This document shows, one piece after another, positions 9,456-19,021 of a stretch of 64,000 nucleotides of DNA. How positions within the stretch are numbered: position 1 is the first letter of the stretch; each line of letters opens with the position of its first letter. A program made the translations under genes and the position numbers. The notes under the pieces are model-generated. The model searched no databases and was not told the origin of the DNA. It was given only the letters and a program-made list of their open reading frames with translations. Origin of the DNA: Pseudoalteromonas sp. N1230-9 (GTDB lineage: Bacteria; Pseudomonadota; Gammaproteobacteria; Enterobacterales; Alteromonadaceae); the NCBI RefSeq assembly GCF_032716425.1, contig NZ_CP090419.1, forward strand, positions 1,041,001 through 1,105,000, read 5' to 3'.

Positions 9456-10433
9456 ATGAAACTGATTTATGTTGATGATAATTTGCCTGGAATTACTCGA
9501 AAACGGCATTCAAAGTGTTGGCTTTACTACGACCCTACCGGCAAACGAATTACAGCAAAAAAGGAAATTAAGCGTTTAAATGCGCTGGCATTCCCTCCTG
9601 CTTACAAAGATGTTTGGCTTTGTCCTGAAGAAAATGGGCATATTTTAGCGACAGGCTATGATACAAAAGGCAGAAAACAATACCTTTATCATCCAGATTT
9701 TAGAGAGCAGCAGGAACTAAAAAAGTTTGAGGCCTGTGAGCTTTTTGGCACCAAACTTCCTTTGTTGCGAGCTAAATTATCTGAATACTTACAAGGTAAT
9801 GAGCTGGATTATCAACGGACATTAGCTGCGGTTGTCCGGTTAATGGATTTAGGTTCATTACGCGTAGGCTCAAAACGAAACGCGAAAGAAAATAACAGTT
9901 TTGGTGCAACAACGTTACGTAATCGCCACGCTAAATTAACGGGTAAAAATATTCGCTTAGAATATAAAGCTAAATCTGGCAAAGTGAGAGAGGTTAATCT
10001 TACAGATCGTGTTTTAAGCAGCATTATTAAAGAGTTGCAAGATTTACCAGGGCAAAATCTCTTTCAATATAAAGAGGGTGATGAATGTATTCCCGTGACC
10101 TCCCGTGAGGTTAATCAGTTTATTCAGCAAGTGATGGGAGAGGAGTTTAGCGCTAAACACTTTAGAACGTGGCGCGCTAGTGTTTTAGCATTCGAAGCTT
10201 TTTATAATGCTAAGAAAAAGCTCCCTTTGTGCGACATGCTAGAAACGGTATCGAGCCATTTGGGTAATACGCCAACGATAGCCCGTAATTCTTATGTTCA
10301 TCCTGCACTGATTGATTTGTGCAAAGAATGTGAAGCCACACAGGTACGTACAAGACAACAACTTAAGTTACCTCGTAAAACAAAATACTTGAGCCGGTAT
10401 GAACGTGGCTTACTACTTTTTTTAGCGCAGTAA
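9456..10433 (+). CDS. Bacterial DNA topoisomerase IB
   Basis: This enzyme relaxes supercoils through a 3'-phosphotyrosine intermediate, like the poxvirus enzyme. The 325-residue product fits the bacterial TopIB family. The N-terminal DNA-binding part contains the conserved PPAY..VW strand and TGYD..GRKQYLYH (about 66-79). The catalytic part has RVG with Arg136, FRTWRAS near 236-242, and the nucleophile Tyr280 in ARNSYVHP. I chose the ATG at 9456, with GAGG 7 bases upstream, over the GTG three bases earlier. It lies 68 bases after katE across a weak hairpin, so some readthrough is possible. Confidence 0.93.
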   Translation: MKLIYVDDNLPGITRKRHSKCWLYYDPTGKRITAKKEIKRLNALAFPPAYKDVWLCPEENGHILATGYDTKGRKQYLYHPDFREQQELKKFEACELFGTKLPLLRAKLSEYLQGNELDYQRTLAAVVRLMDLGSLRVGSKRNAKENNSFGATTLRNRHAKLTGKNIRLEYKAKSGKVREVNLTDRVLSSIIKELQDLPGQNLFQYKEGDECIPVTSREVNQFIQQVMGEEFSAKHFRTWRASVLAFEAFYNAKKKLPLCDMLETVSSHLGNTPTIARNSYVHPALIDLCKECEATQVRTRQQLKLPRKTKYLSRYERGLLLFLAQ

Positions 10434-10838
10434 CAGCTGCGTTGTTTTAAATGGTGAACAGTGCAATACAGCTATAGATACCAAAGCTTGAAGTAAAACC
10501 CAATAACTCATAATGCGTCGTCATAAAGATAATAAGCATCGTGTCAATACGATGGTTTAGGTATGGCTGCGCTAGTTTAGTTAACTCCTCCAAATTAGCG
10601 GTAAAGTTACTTTATCAATAAGGAGGTTAATTATTTAGAGTAAATTAAACGATATAAGTATAAATAGTTTTAAACCTGCTATTGACCTAGATTCCCTAGT
10701 AAAGGAGAATCGCGCGCTTAAATTTGTTCAATTAAGCAACTTAATTTTGAACACTTCTCAACAAGAGGGAATTTCTTTTTTGCTCTTGATATGAGTACGG
10801 GAACATAACAATAATTTTATACTGTTTAGGATAGGGAA
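10434..10838. other. 405-base intergenic region
   Basis: I see no credible gene here. It holds an imperfect inverted repeat at about 10727-10752 (GTTCA...ATTAAG, loop CAA, CTTAAT...TGAAC) and a CAAGAG/CTCTTG repeat near 10771-10790. Both lie shortly before the FG-GAP gene and may belong to its leader. An AGGGA ribosome site precedes the ATG at 10839. Confidence 0.5.
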
Positions 10839-13800
10839 ATGACCAAGCTACCATATCTTGCGTTGCTGTTTTGCTCGCAATCACTTTTAGCCACAGAAAA
10901 TACTACGTATTATAACCAATATGGTGATGCGACACTTTTGAGTTCGCAACAGATTAACTATGAAAAAACTTATTTTACTAGCCGCGATAAAAACAATTCA
11001 CAACCAAATTTAGATAGAACTTCTGGGCTAAACTTATCTAATGCCCTTGCAGATGAAAGCTTAGAATTAACATCTATATACCGTCGTTACTCTTTGGGTA
11101 ACTCAACAGGTCTTAAAGGTCTTTATTCTGTTGATTTGTACGGTAACGGTAATAAGCAAATTATTTCAGTGCAACGAAACAATATTAATATTATTGAGTA
11201 TAAAGATAATCAATATTCAGTTGTTGAAGATTTCGATTATCAGGATTACATCATTGATAGTGCATTGGTAAGAAGCATTGCTGATGATACATATTATTTA
11301 ATTCTTGTGATGAGGAATCAGATAGTAAAAATTAACTTACTAACAATGAAAACGGAAAGTACGAAGGAAGTATTTTCTAGCCAATCAGTGTTGGCGAGAG
11401 ATATTAATAATGACGGTCAGGACGAGCTTATTGCTGTTGCCAATAGCCAGATTCTAATACTAGACCAATCAGACCTTTCAGTTATTTCAGAGCTTGAGTA
11501 TAACGGTAACAAGTTTGTTGTTGGCTCGTTTACAGAACAAAATGTTCACGAATTAATGCTTGAAGATGGCCAGTTGTATCGTATCTCTGAAAATACAATA
11601 GATTATATAAAAACATTAAATACTCAACTAACAGGTATCCATTTACAGAGTGTTGATACAAACCAAGATGGCTTAGATGAAGTTATCAATGGAAATAGTT
11701 GGTATTCGATTGAACTAATTAGTCCAAACACAGACAGTATCATGTGGACAGCTAATAGCGATTTAGACATTTCAAGAATTATAGTTGCAGATGTTAATAA
11801 TGATGGTGTCCAAGACCTAGTATATGGCGATGGTCAATGGGGACAAATTCATGCTTTATCTTTAAGTACTGGTCAGGAGTTTTGGCAGATCAATAATCCT
11901 GAACACAGTGTTTCAAGTATTTTGGTGGACGATTTTAATCTTGATGGTAAAACAGATATCGCGTGGGGGGCTGGTTATACGTCTTCAGGTCATGATGGGT
12001 TTCACATTCATACTGTTGAAGATAAGTCTAAGCAATTGTCTCAAAAGATCTTTACCTATTCGCAGTCTTTATTAGGACTTGCAGATATTGACGGTAAAGG
12101 TGGGATTGATGTTATTTTCTCTGAAAATGGCACAAATAAACTTCAAGTTATTGATATAGAAACAAAAGAGCAATTACTAACCAATGTCAATTTAACCGAT
12201 GGCTGGAATGACTACCAGTATATGGTTACAGCTGATTTATTCAATGATGGTAAAAACTATTTAATCGTCGCTGGCTCAGAAACTTACACAGGAAACATAC
12301 AAGTATTTTCACCAGATAATGGAAATTTACTGTACACAGTTCCTTTTAAAAGTGGTGACCAAATTTCAACGATTGAAGCCTATGACATTAACCAAGATGG
12401 TTTCTTAGAGCTAATTGTTGGTAACGGCGCATCTCACAGCGGAAGCGAAGGCTCATATATACGAGTTTTTAACGGACAAACGGGTGAACTAATTAAGCGT
12501 TCACCTCGTTTACAGGATTTTGGGAGTGGGGTATCTGGCATAGTCGTAGGCATAGATACCCAAGTAAATAACAAAGAGCTATTTGCTTTAATTGGTAACC
12601 AATTAGTTAAATATAACTACGTTGATAATAGTATAACTAATTACTCATTAGGTAGCAGTTTTAAGGCGCTAGAGGGGATTGTTATTAATGGTGAGAAGTC
12701 GCTTTATGCAGCAAATGAATACGGCCTTTTATTCTCTTTGACAGAATCAGGAGAAATGTCAGAAGTTGCGAAACTATGTGACAATTCATTAAACAATGTT
12801 GTTTCTACACGTGCAGGCTTCATTCAATTCAGTTGTGAAGATAAGTTTGGAGAATATGACTTAAATAATAATGAACTGGTATATGAAGTAGCGCGTGCAA
12901 ACCAGCAAAGTTCTATCGTTAGTGCAACTTATAAAGGTGTGGACTATTTATTACTTTCTGGAAAGTCTATAGAAGTGTTCTCGAATGAAGCAGCAACGAC
13001 GTTAGTTAAACCTGATGATAGTCAAGCTACATCACACGTATTGATGCCTGTAGAGGTTAATCTTTCGTTAGCTGATATTGATTTCGTAGTATTCGAAAGT
13101 AGCCCAAGTCTAGGACAATTAACGTTTACTGACCGTCAAACAGGACAGTTTACTTATACACCAAACGGTGATGTAGGCGTAGATGAGTTAGCTTTTTATA
13201 CAGTAAAAGGTCGTTCACGTTCTGAGCTAGCAACGTTTACTGTTTACTTAACTAACCAAGCTCCAATGGTTGAAAATTCGACGATTAAAACTCACTGGAA
13301 TACACCGTTGGTACTTAACTTGCCAGCCTCAGATGCAGATAGTGAGCAACTTATTTTCACTGTGAAGAATGCGCCTCAGCATGGGCAGGTCGAGTTGCTT
13401 GATCAAAACTCAGGTGAAATAAGATATACCCCGAGTGGTGAATCTTTGCAGCCAGTTTCTATTACTTTTACTGCCAAAGATACGCTTGAAGAGACTGCGC
13501 TTGCGAATGTTGTTATTGAATTAACGAATACATCACCAATCGCCACAAATCTAAGTTATGAAACGTATTACTCAACAGTTGTTAATGGTCGCTTAATTGG
13601 TACAGGTGCTGACGCAGATAGGTTGGAATTTGAGGTCATATCGAATCCTAGTTCTGGCGAGCTTAGCTTTGATAAAGATACAGGTCTATTTGTGTACAAG
13701 CCAGTCGGTGAGTCTTCTCACTCAGTTAACTTTAGTTATCTAGTAACAGATAAGTTTGCCACATCAGAAACTAAAACAGTGACGATTAACGTTGTTGGTA

Positions 13801-13898
13801 AAGGAAATAGTTCAGATTCAGGCTCCGGTGGTAGTATGTATTATTTAATACCTTTGTTAGTGCTCTCTATTTTACGAAGAAGAAAATACCAAATGTAA
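10839..13898 (+). CDS. Large FG-GAP/VCBS surface protein with cadherin-like repeats and a GlyGly-CTERM-like tail
   Basis: The 1019-residue product begins with a Sec signal peptide (about 1-19). At least six FG-GAP/VCBS-type calcium loops follow between about 180 and 560 (DINNDGQDE, DTNQDGLDE, DVNNDGVQD, DFNLDGKTD, DIDGKGGID, DINQDGFLE), predicting an integrin-alpha-like propeller. Three tandem Big/cadherin-like repeats span about 735-985; each ends in a 'G...Y.P.G' strand. The last 33 residues have a Ser/Gly-rich linker (GSGGS), a hydrophobic segment and RRRKYQM. This is the layout of GlyGly-CTERM tails, processed by rhombosortase after type II secretion. It is probably a cell-surface protein; the ligand is unknown. 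Confidence 0.85.
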   Translation: MTKLPYLALLFCSQSLLATENTTYYNQYGDATLLSSQQINYEKTYFTSRDKNNSQPNLDRTSGLNLSNALADESLELTSIYRRYSLGNSTGLKGLYSVDLYGNGNKQIISVQRNNINIIEYKDNQYSVVEDFDYQDYIIDSALVRSIADDTYYLILVMRNQIVKINLLTMKTESTKEVFSSQSVLARDINNDGQDELIAVANSQILILDQSDLSVISELEYNGNKFVVGSFTEQNVHELMLEDGQLYRISENTIDYIKTLNTQLTGIHLQSVDTNQDGLDEVINGNSWYSIELISPNTDSIMWTANSDLDISRIIVADVNNDGVQDLVYGDGQWGQIHALSLSTGQEFWQINNPEHSVSSILVDDFNLDGKTDIAWGAGYTSSGHDGFHIHTVEDKSKQLSQKIFTYSQSLLGLADIDGKGGIDVIFSENGTNKLQVIDIETKEQLLTNVNLTDGWNDYQYMVTADLFNDGKNYLIVAGSETYTGNIQVFSPDNGNLLYTVPFKSGDQISTIEAYDINQDGFLELIVGNGASHSGSEGSYIRVFNGQTGELIKRSPRLQDFGSGVSGIVVGIDTQVNNKELFALIGNQLVKYNYVDNSITNYSLGSSFKALEGIVINGEKSLYAANEYGLLFSLTESGEMSEVAKLCDNSLNNVVSTRAGFIQFSCEDKFGEYDLNNNELVYEVARANQQSSIVSATYKGVDYLLLSGKSIEVFSNEAATTLVKPDDSQATSHVLMPVEVNLSLADIDFVVFESSPSLGQLTFTDRQTGQFTYTPNGDVGVDELAFYTVKGRSRSELATFTVYLTNQAPMVENSTIKTHWNTPLVLNLPASDADSEQLIFTVKNAPQHGQVELLDQNSGEIRYTPSGESLQPVSITFTAKDTLEETALANVVIELTNTSPIATNLSYETYYSTVVNGRLIGTGADADRLEFEVISNPSSGELSFDKDTGLFVYKPVGESSHSVNFSYLVTDKFATSETKTVTINVVGKGNSSDSGSGGSMYYLIPLLVLSILRRRKYQM

Positions 13899-13935
13899 GT
13901 GGTTTACTTTAGTATTCTGTAATTACGCTTTAGAT

Positions 13936-13973
13936 ATGTGCTGTGTCGACTGGATTGGTACAGCGCATTTTTT
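13936..13973 (+). terminator. Rho-independent terminator of the FG-GAP gene
   Basis: A 9-bp stem (13936-13944 with 13960-13968, one wobble pair) with a 15-base loop is followed directly by a T run, 38 bases after the stop codon. Confidence 0.6.
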
Positions 13974-14112
13974 AGAGTGCATAAAGCCTGACTCAACCCT
14001 TAGTATTCAACTTACATTTATCCTCACTGTCTGCTAAAAATGATGTTATATTTGTGTTTTTGACTAAAAGTAATAAAATAATACAAATTAAAATTAACGA
14101 TCAGGTTTAAAC

Positions 14113-15114
14113 ATGACATTACAAACAAACAGCCCGTTAGTCGAACAGCGTGCCGACCCGTTTGTGCATAAGCACAGCGATGGTTTTTATTATTTTACAG
14201 GCTCTGTACCAACGTATGATCGCATTGAACTTCGTAAATCTGCGACATTAGAAGGCTTAAAAGACGCTGAGACCTTTGATATTTGGTTTAAGCATGACAA
14301 TGGCCCAATGAGTCGCCATATTTGGGCACCTGAAATTCATTATCTGGATGGTAAGTGGTATATCTATTTTGCAGCCAGCCAAGAAGACGATATTTGGGCA
14401 TTACGCCCGTATGTGCTTGAGTGTCAAGGTCAAGATCCGCTAAATGATGAATGGGTTGAGCTTGGTATGATGCAAGCGGCTGAGGGTGATGAAAAGTCGT
14501 TCACAGACTTCTCACTGGATGCGACTATTTTTGAGAACAATGGCAAACGTTATTTCTGTTGGGCAGAGAAAACCGGCGGCCAATTTGCTGCATCAAACCT
14601 GTATTTAGCTGAGATGGAATCACCAATTAAGTTAAAAACAGCACAGTTTATGCTGACTACACCTGATTACGATTGGGAGCGTGTGGACTTTTGGGTAAAC
14701 GAAGGCCCTGCAGTGCTTAAGAATAACGGCAAAATTTTTATCGCTTTTTCTGCAAGCGCAACAGGTGCATGTTACTGCATGGGCTATATGGAAGCCGATG
14801 AAAACAGCGATTTACTTGATCGAAATTCGTGGACTAAAACACGCATGCCAGTGCTTGAAACAAGCGTTGAAAAGAAAATTTTCGGCCCAGGTCATAACTG
14901 TTTTACGGTTGCTGAAGATGGCGAAACACCATTATGTATTTATCATGCCCGTGACTATGAGCATGCAGTCGGTGAGCCAAGTGTGGTGCCAAAAACGGAT
15001 ACACGTCCGCTTGAGGAAATTGTAAAAGATCCGCTTTACGATCCAAACCGACATGCCCGCATAATGGAAGTAAAGTATGATGAAAATGGTCGACCATTAT
15101 TCGAATTGTATTAA
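14113..15114 (+). CDS. Cytoplasmic GH43-like glycoside hydrolase (arabinosidase/xylosidase type)
   Basis: GH43 enzymes are five-bladed propellers that cleave arabinose or xylose from plant-type glycans. The 333-residue product shows the three expected acids: the base Asp15 in RADPFV, the pKa-modulating Asp136 in FSLDATIF, and the acid Glu197 in VNEGPAV. The WAPEIHYLDGKWYIYF strand is also typical. There is no signal peptide, so it should act on imported oligosaccharides. The C-terminal RHARIMEV resembles GH43 subfamilies called alpha-L-arabinofuranosidases; the exact substrate is unknown. It lies just before a secreted pectate lyase gene but has its own strong terminator. Confidence 0.88.
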   Translation: MTLQTNSPLVEQRADPFVHKHSDGFYYFTGSVPTYDRIELRKSATLEGLKDAETFDIWFKHDNGPMSRHIWAPEIHYLDGKWYIYFAASQEDDIWALRPYVLECQGQDPLNDEWVELGMMQAAEGDEKSFTDFSLDATIFENNGKRYFCWAEKTGGQFAASNLYLAEMESPIKLKTAQFMLTTPDYDWERVDFWVNEGPAVLKNNGKIFIAFSASATGACYCMGYMEADENSDLLDRNSWTKTRMPVLETSVEKKIFGPGHNCFTVAEDGETPLCIYHARDYEHAVGEPSVVPKTDTRPLEEIVKDPLYDPNRHARIMEVKYDENGRPLFELY

Positions 15115-15133
15115 TTAATGTTAGCTTCAATTC

Positions 15134-15157
15134 AAGCCACCTCTAGGTGGCTTTTTT
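15134..15157 (+). terminator. Rho-independent terminator of the GH43 gene
   Basis: A perfect 8-bp stem (15134-15141 with 15146-15153) with a 4-base loop is followed by six T residues, 20 bases after the stop codon. Confidence 0.9.
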
Positions 15158-15294
15158 ATTTCTGCCCCCCACAGCCTGTTTTCTTAAAGTTAAATTCATT
15201 TACATAAAATAAACAAAATACTTTATTTTGGGAACGAATGGTTTAGACTTTACTTCTTAAGTATTTTTATATTACAAATTTAAGAGGGATAGTT

Positions 15295-16890
15295 TTGAAA
15301 ACAATAAACGTCATTAAACAAATTGGCTTGGCTAGTCTACTTCTGAGCTGTTTGACATCTTTACCACTACAAGCGGAAGATTGTACTGCAATGCCAGAAT
15401 CAGGTCAGTTGTATTCCGTTATTAACCGTGGGTCTGGCTTAGCGTTAGATATCAATACAAGTGATACAAGTGCAGCACCTAATGTCATAACTTATGACTA
15501 TTGGGGGGGAAACAATCAAAAGTTTCAGTTCATTAAAGAAAGCGATGGATATTGGGTTATCCGATCTAAGTACAATAATAAGGTATTGGATGTACTTAAC
15601 TCATCTCAATCAAATGGCGCTAATGTTATTGTTTATGATGATTGGCAAGGAGCCAATCAACGTTGGCAGCTTAAAGCATCGTCATCAGGTGGGTTTAATA
15701 TTATTAATAAGTTAACCAATAAATCACTGACTGTGGCAGGCTCAAACAATGTGGCTAATGTGTATCAAAATGATGACGCAGGAATAAGCTCTCAAAGATG
15801 GTTTATAAACCCTGTTGATGCAACATGTGGCAGTGACGGAGGCAGTCAGCCAACGCCAAGTGATTTAGTTGGGTTTGCTGCACAACCAGGTCAAGATGGC
15901 CTAACGACAACAACCGGTGGCGGTAATGCAACACCTGTTAGGGTTACAAGTTGCAGTGCTTTAAGTGACGCTTTAAGCTCGCCTTCTGCCAAGGTGATCC
16001 ACATACCCGATAATACGACGATTAACTGTCACACTAACAATAGAACAGTGCAAGCATGTCCTTTAGATTGCGGCCAATGGAATGATTACGGTAAAACATG
16101 GTATCGAGTGCCTGTAGGGAATCAAAGCTGTAGTGAGCTGGGCAGCTCTTCCAATTCACCAGTTAATGTAACGCGCAATGACCGTCGTATTATTGTTCAG
16201 TCTAATAAAACGTTACAAGGTTTGGGTAAGAACTCAAAAATTGTTGGTGCTAGCTTAGTCATCAGCAAGCAACGTAATATTATTATTAAAAATGTCATGC
16301 TGGAAAATATTAACCCAGCACTCGTCGAAGCGGGCGATGGAATTTCAATTGATGATAGTAGCCATGTTTGGGTTGATCATATGGCGTTTAATAAGATCAG
16401 TGATGGTTATATTGATGTTGATAATAGTCAGAATATTACCCTAAGTTGGAATCGTTTTTATGGGTATAACACTCAAGTTTGCGCTAATCAGCATTGGTAC
16501 ACGCATTTATTCAGAAACTCACAAGTCACAGCTCATCACAATTTTTGGGATACTGCGGCAGGGCGAAACCCTAAAATAGATGGTTACAACTCACGAGTTC
16601 ATATGTTTAATAATTACTGGAAAAACATTACCTATTTTGCAATTAGTGCCAGTGATGGTGCAGAAGTACTTGTTGAGAATAACTATTTTGAAAACTCAGC
16701 GAAGCCACATTGGAATCAAGGTTCGGGTTACTTCAGTGCATCAGGAAACATTTACACCGGGCGCTCAGCAACAGATCAATACCGTGATAATGGTGCAACA
16801 GTGTTTAGTGATGTTCAGCTTTACCCGTATAGATTAGATAATGCAAATACTTTGGAGAGCCAAGTAGATGGAGGAACGGGCCCGCAATAG
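15295..16890 (+). CDS. Secreted pectate lyase: CBM13 ricin-type lectin fused to a PL1 domain
   Basis: This cleaves polygalacturonate by calcium-dependent beta-elimination. The 531-residue frame starts at a TTG (15295), preceded by GAGGGA; no ATG is nearby that keeps the signal peptide (about 1-27, ending LQA). Residues 38-172 form a beta-trefoil with repeated QxW-like motifs (NQKFQF, NQRWQL, SQRWFI). After a Gly/Ser/Pro/Thr linker (about 179-190) comes the PL1 parallel beta-helix (about 192-525), with WVDH at 359-362 and the catalytic-type Arg424 in AAGRNPKI. Several cysteines suggest disulfides. It follows the GH43 gene, fitting a pectin/arabinan niche. Confidence 0.93.
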   Translation: MKTINVIKQIGLASLLLSCLTSLPLQAEDCTAMPESGQLYSVINRGSGLALDINTSDTSAAPNVITYDYWGGNNQKFQFIKESDGYWVIRSKYNNKVLDVLNSSQSNGANVIVYDDWQGANQRWQLKASSSGGFNIINKLTNKSLTVAGSNNVANVYQNDDAGISSQRWFINPVDATCGSDGGSQPTPSDLVGFAAQPGQDGLTTTTGGGNATPVRVTSCSALSDALSSPSAKVIHIPDNTTINCHTNNRTVQACPLDCGQWNDYGKTWYRVPVGNQSCSELGSSSNSPVNVTRNDRRIIVQSNKTLQGLGKNSKIVGASLVISKQRNIIIKNVMLENINPALVEAGDGISIDDSSHVWVDHMAFNKISDGYIDVDNSQNITLSWNRFYGYNTQVCANQHWYTHLFRNSQVTAHHNFWDTAAGRNPKIDGYNSRVHMFNNYWKNITYFAISASDGAEVLVENNYFENSAKPHWNQGSGYFSASGNIYTGRSATDQYRDNGATVFSDVQLYPYRLDNANTLESQVDGGTGPQ

Positions 16891-16905
16891 GCCGTAGGTT
16901 TTATT

Positions 16906-16936
16906 GCTCAGCGAATGCATTAAACACTCGCTGAGC
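16906..16936. terminator. Hairpin between convergent genes
   Basis: A perfect 9-bp stem (16906-16914 with 16928-16936) with a 13-base loop lies in the 53-base gap between the pectate lyase and Pcp-like genes. T runs are poor on both sides. Confidence 0.55.
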
Positions 16937-16943
16937 TAATTAA

Positions 16944-18092
16944 CTAGAGTGCTACAAGGCTGTGTTCGAGCATCGCTTTGATTTGTTTAACTATTTTTGC
17001 TTCTGTTTCTGGCTCAAATTGCGCAATACGAGGGGTATGAATATGCCCTGTTGGAATATCTGAGTTAAGTTCATCACGAAGGCGAATACTACGGTACGAA
17101 ATTTCGTTTGATAAGTAACCACCGCCACCACCTTTTACTGCGACGGCACCTTCAAGTTCTTTGAGTGATTTTGGCTCAAAAGCCTTTTCAAGTGTAACGA
17201 CCTTGTGGTTATCGTTAATTGGGAAGGGGCCTTTCGCTTTTTGCATTTGCTCTACGGGTAGGCTAAACGTCACAAACTCATTACCTGGTAAGGGGCGGTT
17301 ATGCAAGCTTGATATTTTTGGATTAGTCTCTGTTCCACCATAAACAATATTGGCGTTATCGGGTGCTGTTACGCTGCGACGTTTACCTGGGAAGCGTTCT
17401 AAGTCAAAGTCTTTACTACCCATACTGATAGTGGCAATCATATCTACATTGTTCAGTGCATAGTACGGCGCAAGTAATGATTCAATAATACCTTGATCAA
17501 AGTCTTCATAGCGCACTGGCACCATCACTGTGTTGATCTCAGCAGTAATACCCTGATAGCTAATTACTTGCCCGTCGAGTAATAATGCGGCAACGCCAGA
17601 TGGGTTACTTTGGTTGATATTTCTATCAAGTAAAAAAGGATCAAAGCCGGTAATTAATATACGTTTGTCGGTTTTTTTACTGAAATCAAGGTCGGTACGA
17701 CCACGGCTACCATTTTCTAGCATGGTTAACAGCGCAGCTTGCTCGCTGTCAGTTATTGCAAACTGTGGCTTGTTGGTACGAATAACTTTACTTGAAAGTA
17801 AGCGTGCCCAATAAAGTTCACGGTCGTCGTAGCTGTTGGTTTTTTTGATCCGTGCTTTTGCATCACGCCATAATTGTTTTGAGTAGTCATAAATAAGATC
17901 ACTTGCTTGCTGGTAGCTTGTGGTTGCTTGCCAAGCATTTTTAAAATGACTTATGTCATCACTGAAAGCGTTTAAGACCTTTGGCATTGCCTCTGTCGCT
18001 TTTTCAATACGCAGTTCTTCAACAGTTAAATTGGCTGCAAATGCCGTAAATGACGAAGCGATGAAGCTGGTGGCAAGTAAAACTTTTTTCAT
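16944..18092 (-). CDS. Secreted pyroglutamyl-peptidase-I-like protein with Ser in place of the catalytic Cys
   Basis: From the ATG at 18092 (AGGA 6 bases upstream) the product has 382 residues: a signal peptide (about 1-19, AFA), a helical N-terminal extension (about 20-140) not found in classic Pcp, then a Pcp-like domain. Its landmarks are ITGFDPF at 147-153, Glu232 in LERFPGKRR (matching the Pcp catalytic Glu) and His352 in GHIHTP (matching the catalytic His). The nucleophile block reads GGGYLSN, so Ser328 stands where Pcp has Cys. It may be a serine variant, a binder or inactive. Export is also unusual, since classic Pcp is cytoplasmic and about 215 residues long. Confidence 0.8.
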   Translation of the reverse strand: MKKVLLATSFIASSFTAFAANLTVEELRIEKATEAMPKVLNAFSDDISHFKNAWQATTSYQQASDLIYDYSKQLWRDAKARIKKTNSYDDRELYWARLLSSKVIRTNKPQFAITDSEQAALLTMLENGSRGRTDLDFSKKTDKRILITGFDPFLLDRNINQSNPSGVAALLLDGQVISYQGITAEINTVMVPVRYEDFDQGIIESLLAPYYALNNVDMIATISMGSKDFDLERFPGKRRSVTAPDNANIVYGGTETNPKISSLHNRPLPGNEFVTFSLPVEQMQKAKGPFPINDNHKVVTLEKAFEPKSLKELEGAVAVKGGGGGYLSNEISYRSIRLRDELNSDIPTGHIHTPRIAQFEPETEAKIVKQIKAMLEHSLVAL

Positions 18093-18256
18093 GATTATCC
18101 TATTGTGTAACAGCAAGTTTTTAGGCTTTTGTTAACTATCCTATGGATAAAAGCTGATCGCAAATAAAATCGCCCGTTGGCAAGTAAGTTCATGCTATTT
18201 AAGTGAGTTTGATAATTGGTATAGAACTTTTATTTGATGAATTTAATATACCGATT

Positions 18257-19021
18257 TCAACGCATAATGAGTTTGGTTTTTTTAGTATGCGTATTATTCA
18301 ATAGTTTGCGGTATCTTGCCGGTGTAATATGCATTATCGCTTTGAACTCTTTAATAAAATGCGGCTGATCAGTAAAGCCACACTGTTGAGCAATATCTGC
18401 AAAGCTCATCGTCGGGTTATCTTTTATTGTTTGTTTGGCCATTTTTACGCGGTAAATTCGTTCGAAATATTTAGGTGTAACGCCGCACTGGCTTTTTATT
18501 TGCCGTTCGAGCTGCCTCTTACTTAACGGAGCTAGTTGATAGGCGGTTTGCAGTGGTGTTAACTCAATCAGTTTACTAATTAATTGTTTTGCATATGTGT
18601 GACCAATGCTATGTCGGTAGTTAAAATGCGTGCTAATGAGCGCCTCAAAAGCCTGCAGATTGGCACTTTTTTGAAGACCTTTGGCAATAGCCATTAATGA
18701 TTGCTCACAAATAAGTGGGTGATTGTGCTGTTTGAACTCAGCTAAAACAGTTGGATTAAAGCGAATACCACAAAATTGTGCATTTTCTGAAAATGTGATC
18801 TTTGCTGCGTGAGTAGACGTTTCTTGAAATGCATAAGGTGGAGAAAGCGCTTTATCATCAAGTAAAAGCGCCCCTGCAAGAGGAAAAATAACCCCAGTCG
18901 CACCATCGCAAGCAAGCCATTGCTCACCGTGTGAATGCGCCGTCGCATACCAGATAGCTTGAATATAATTAGCTATATCACCCTCAGGTGTTTTTAGTTC
19001 TAAAGTTAAATGGTTACTCAT
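18257..19021 (-). CDS. AraC-family transcriptional regulator
   Basis: The 254-residue product has an N-terminal sensor-like half (about 1-130) and a C-terminal AraC double helix-turn-helix (about 150-245). Typical features are LSKRQLERQIKSQCGVTPKYFERI, read across the first HTH, and IAQQCGFTDQPHFIKEFKAI, read across the second. The ATG at 19021 overlaps the end of the AhpD-like gene by 8 bases, so the two form a coupled operon. A TTG three codons upstream is a less likely start. It probably senses a small molecule or redox signal and may control its own operon; the ligand is unknown. Confidence 0.87.
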   Translation of the reverse strand: MSNHLTLELKTPEGDIANYIQAIWYATAHSHGEQWLACDGATGVIFPLAGALLLDDKALSPPYAFQETSTHAAKITFSENAQFCGIRFNPTVLAEFKQHNHPLICEQSLMAIAKGLQKSANLQAFEALISTHFNYRHSIGHTYAKQLISKLIELTPLQTAYQLAPLSKRQLERQIKSQCGVTPKYFERIYRVKMAKQTIKDNPTMSFADIAQQCGFTDQPHFIKEFKAIMHITPARYRKLLNNTHTKKTKLIMR

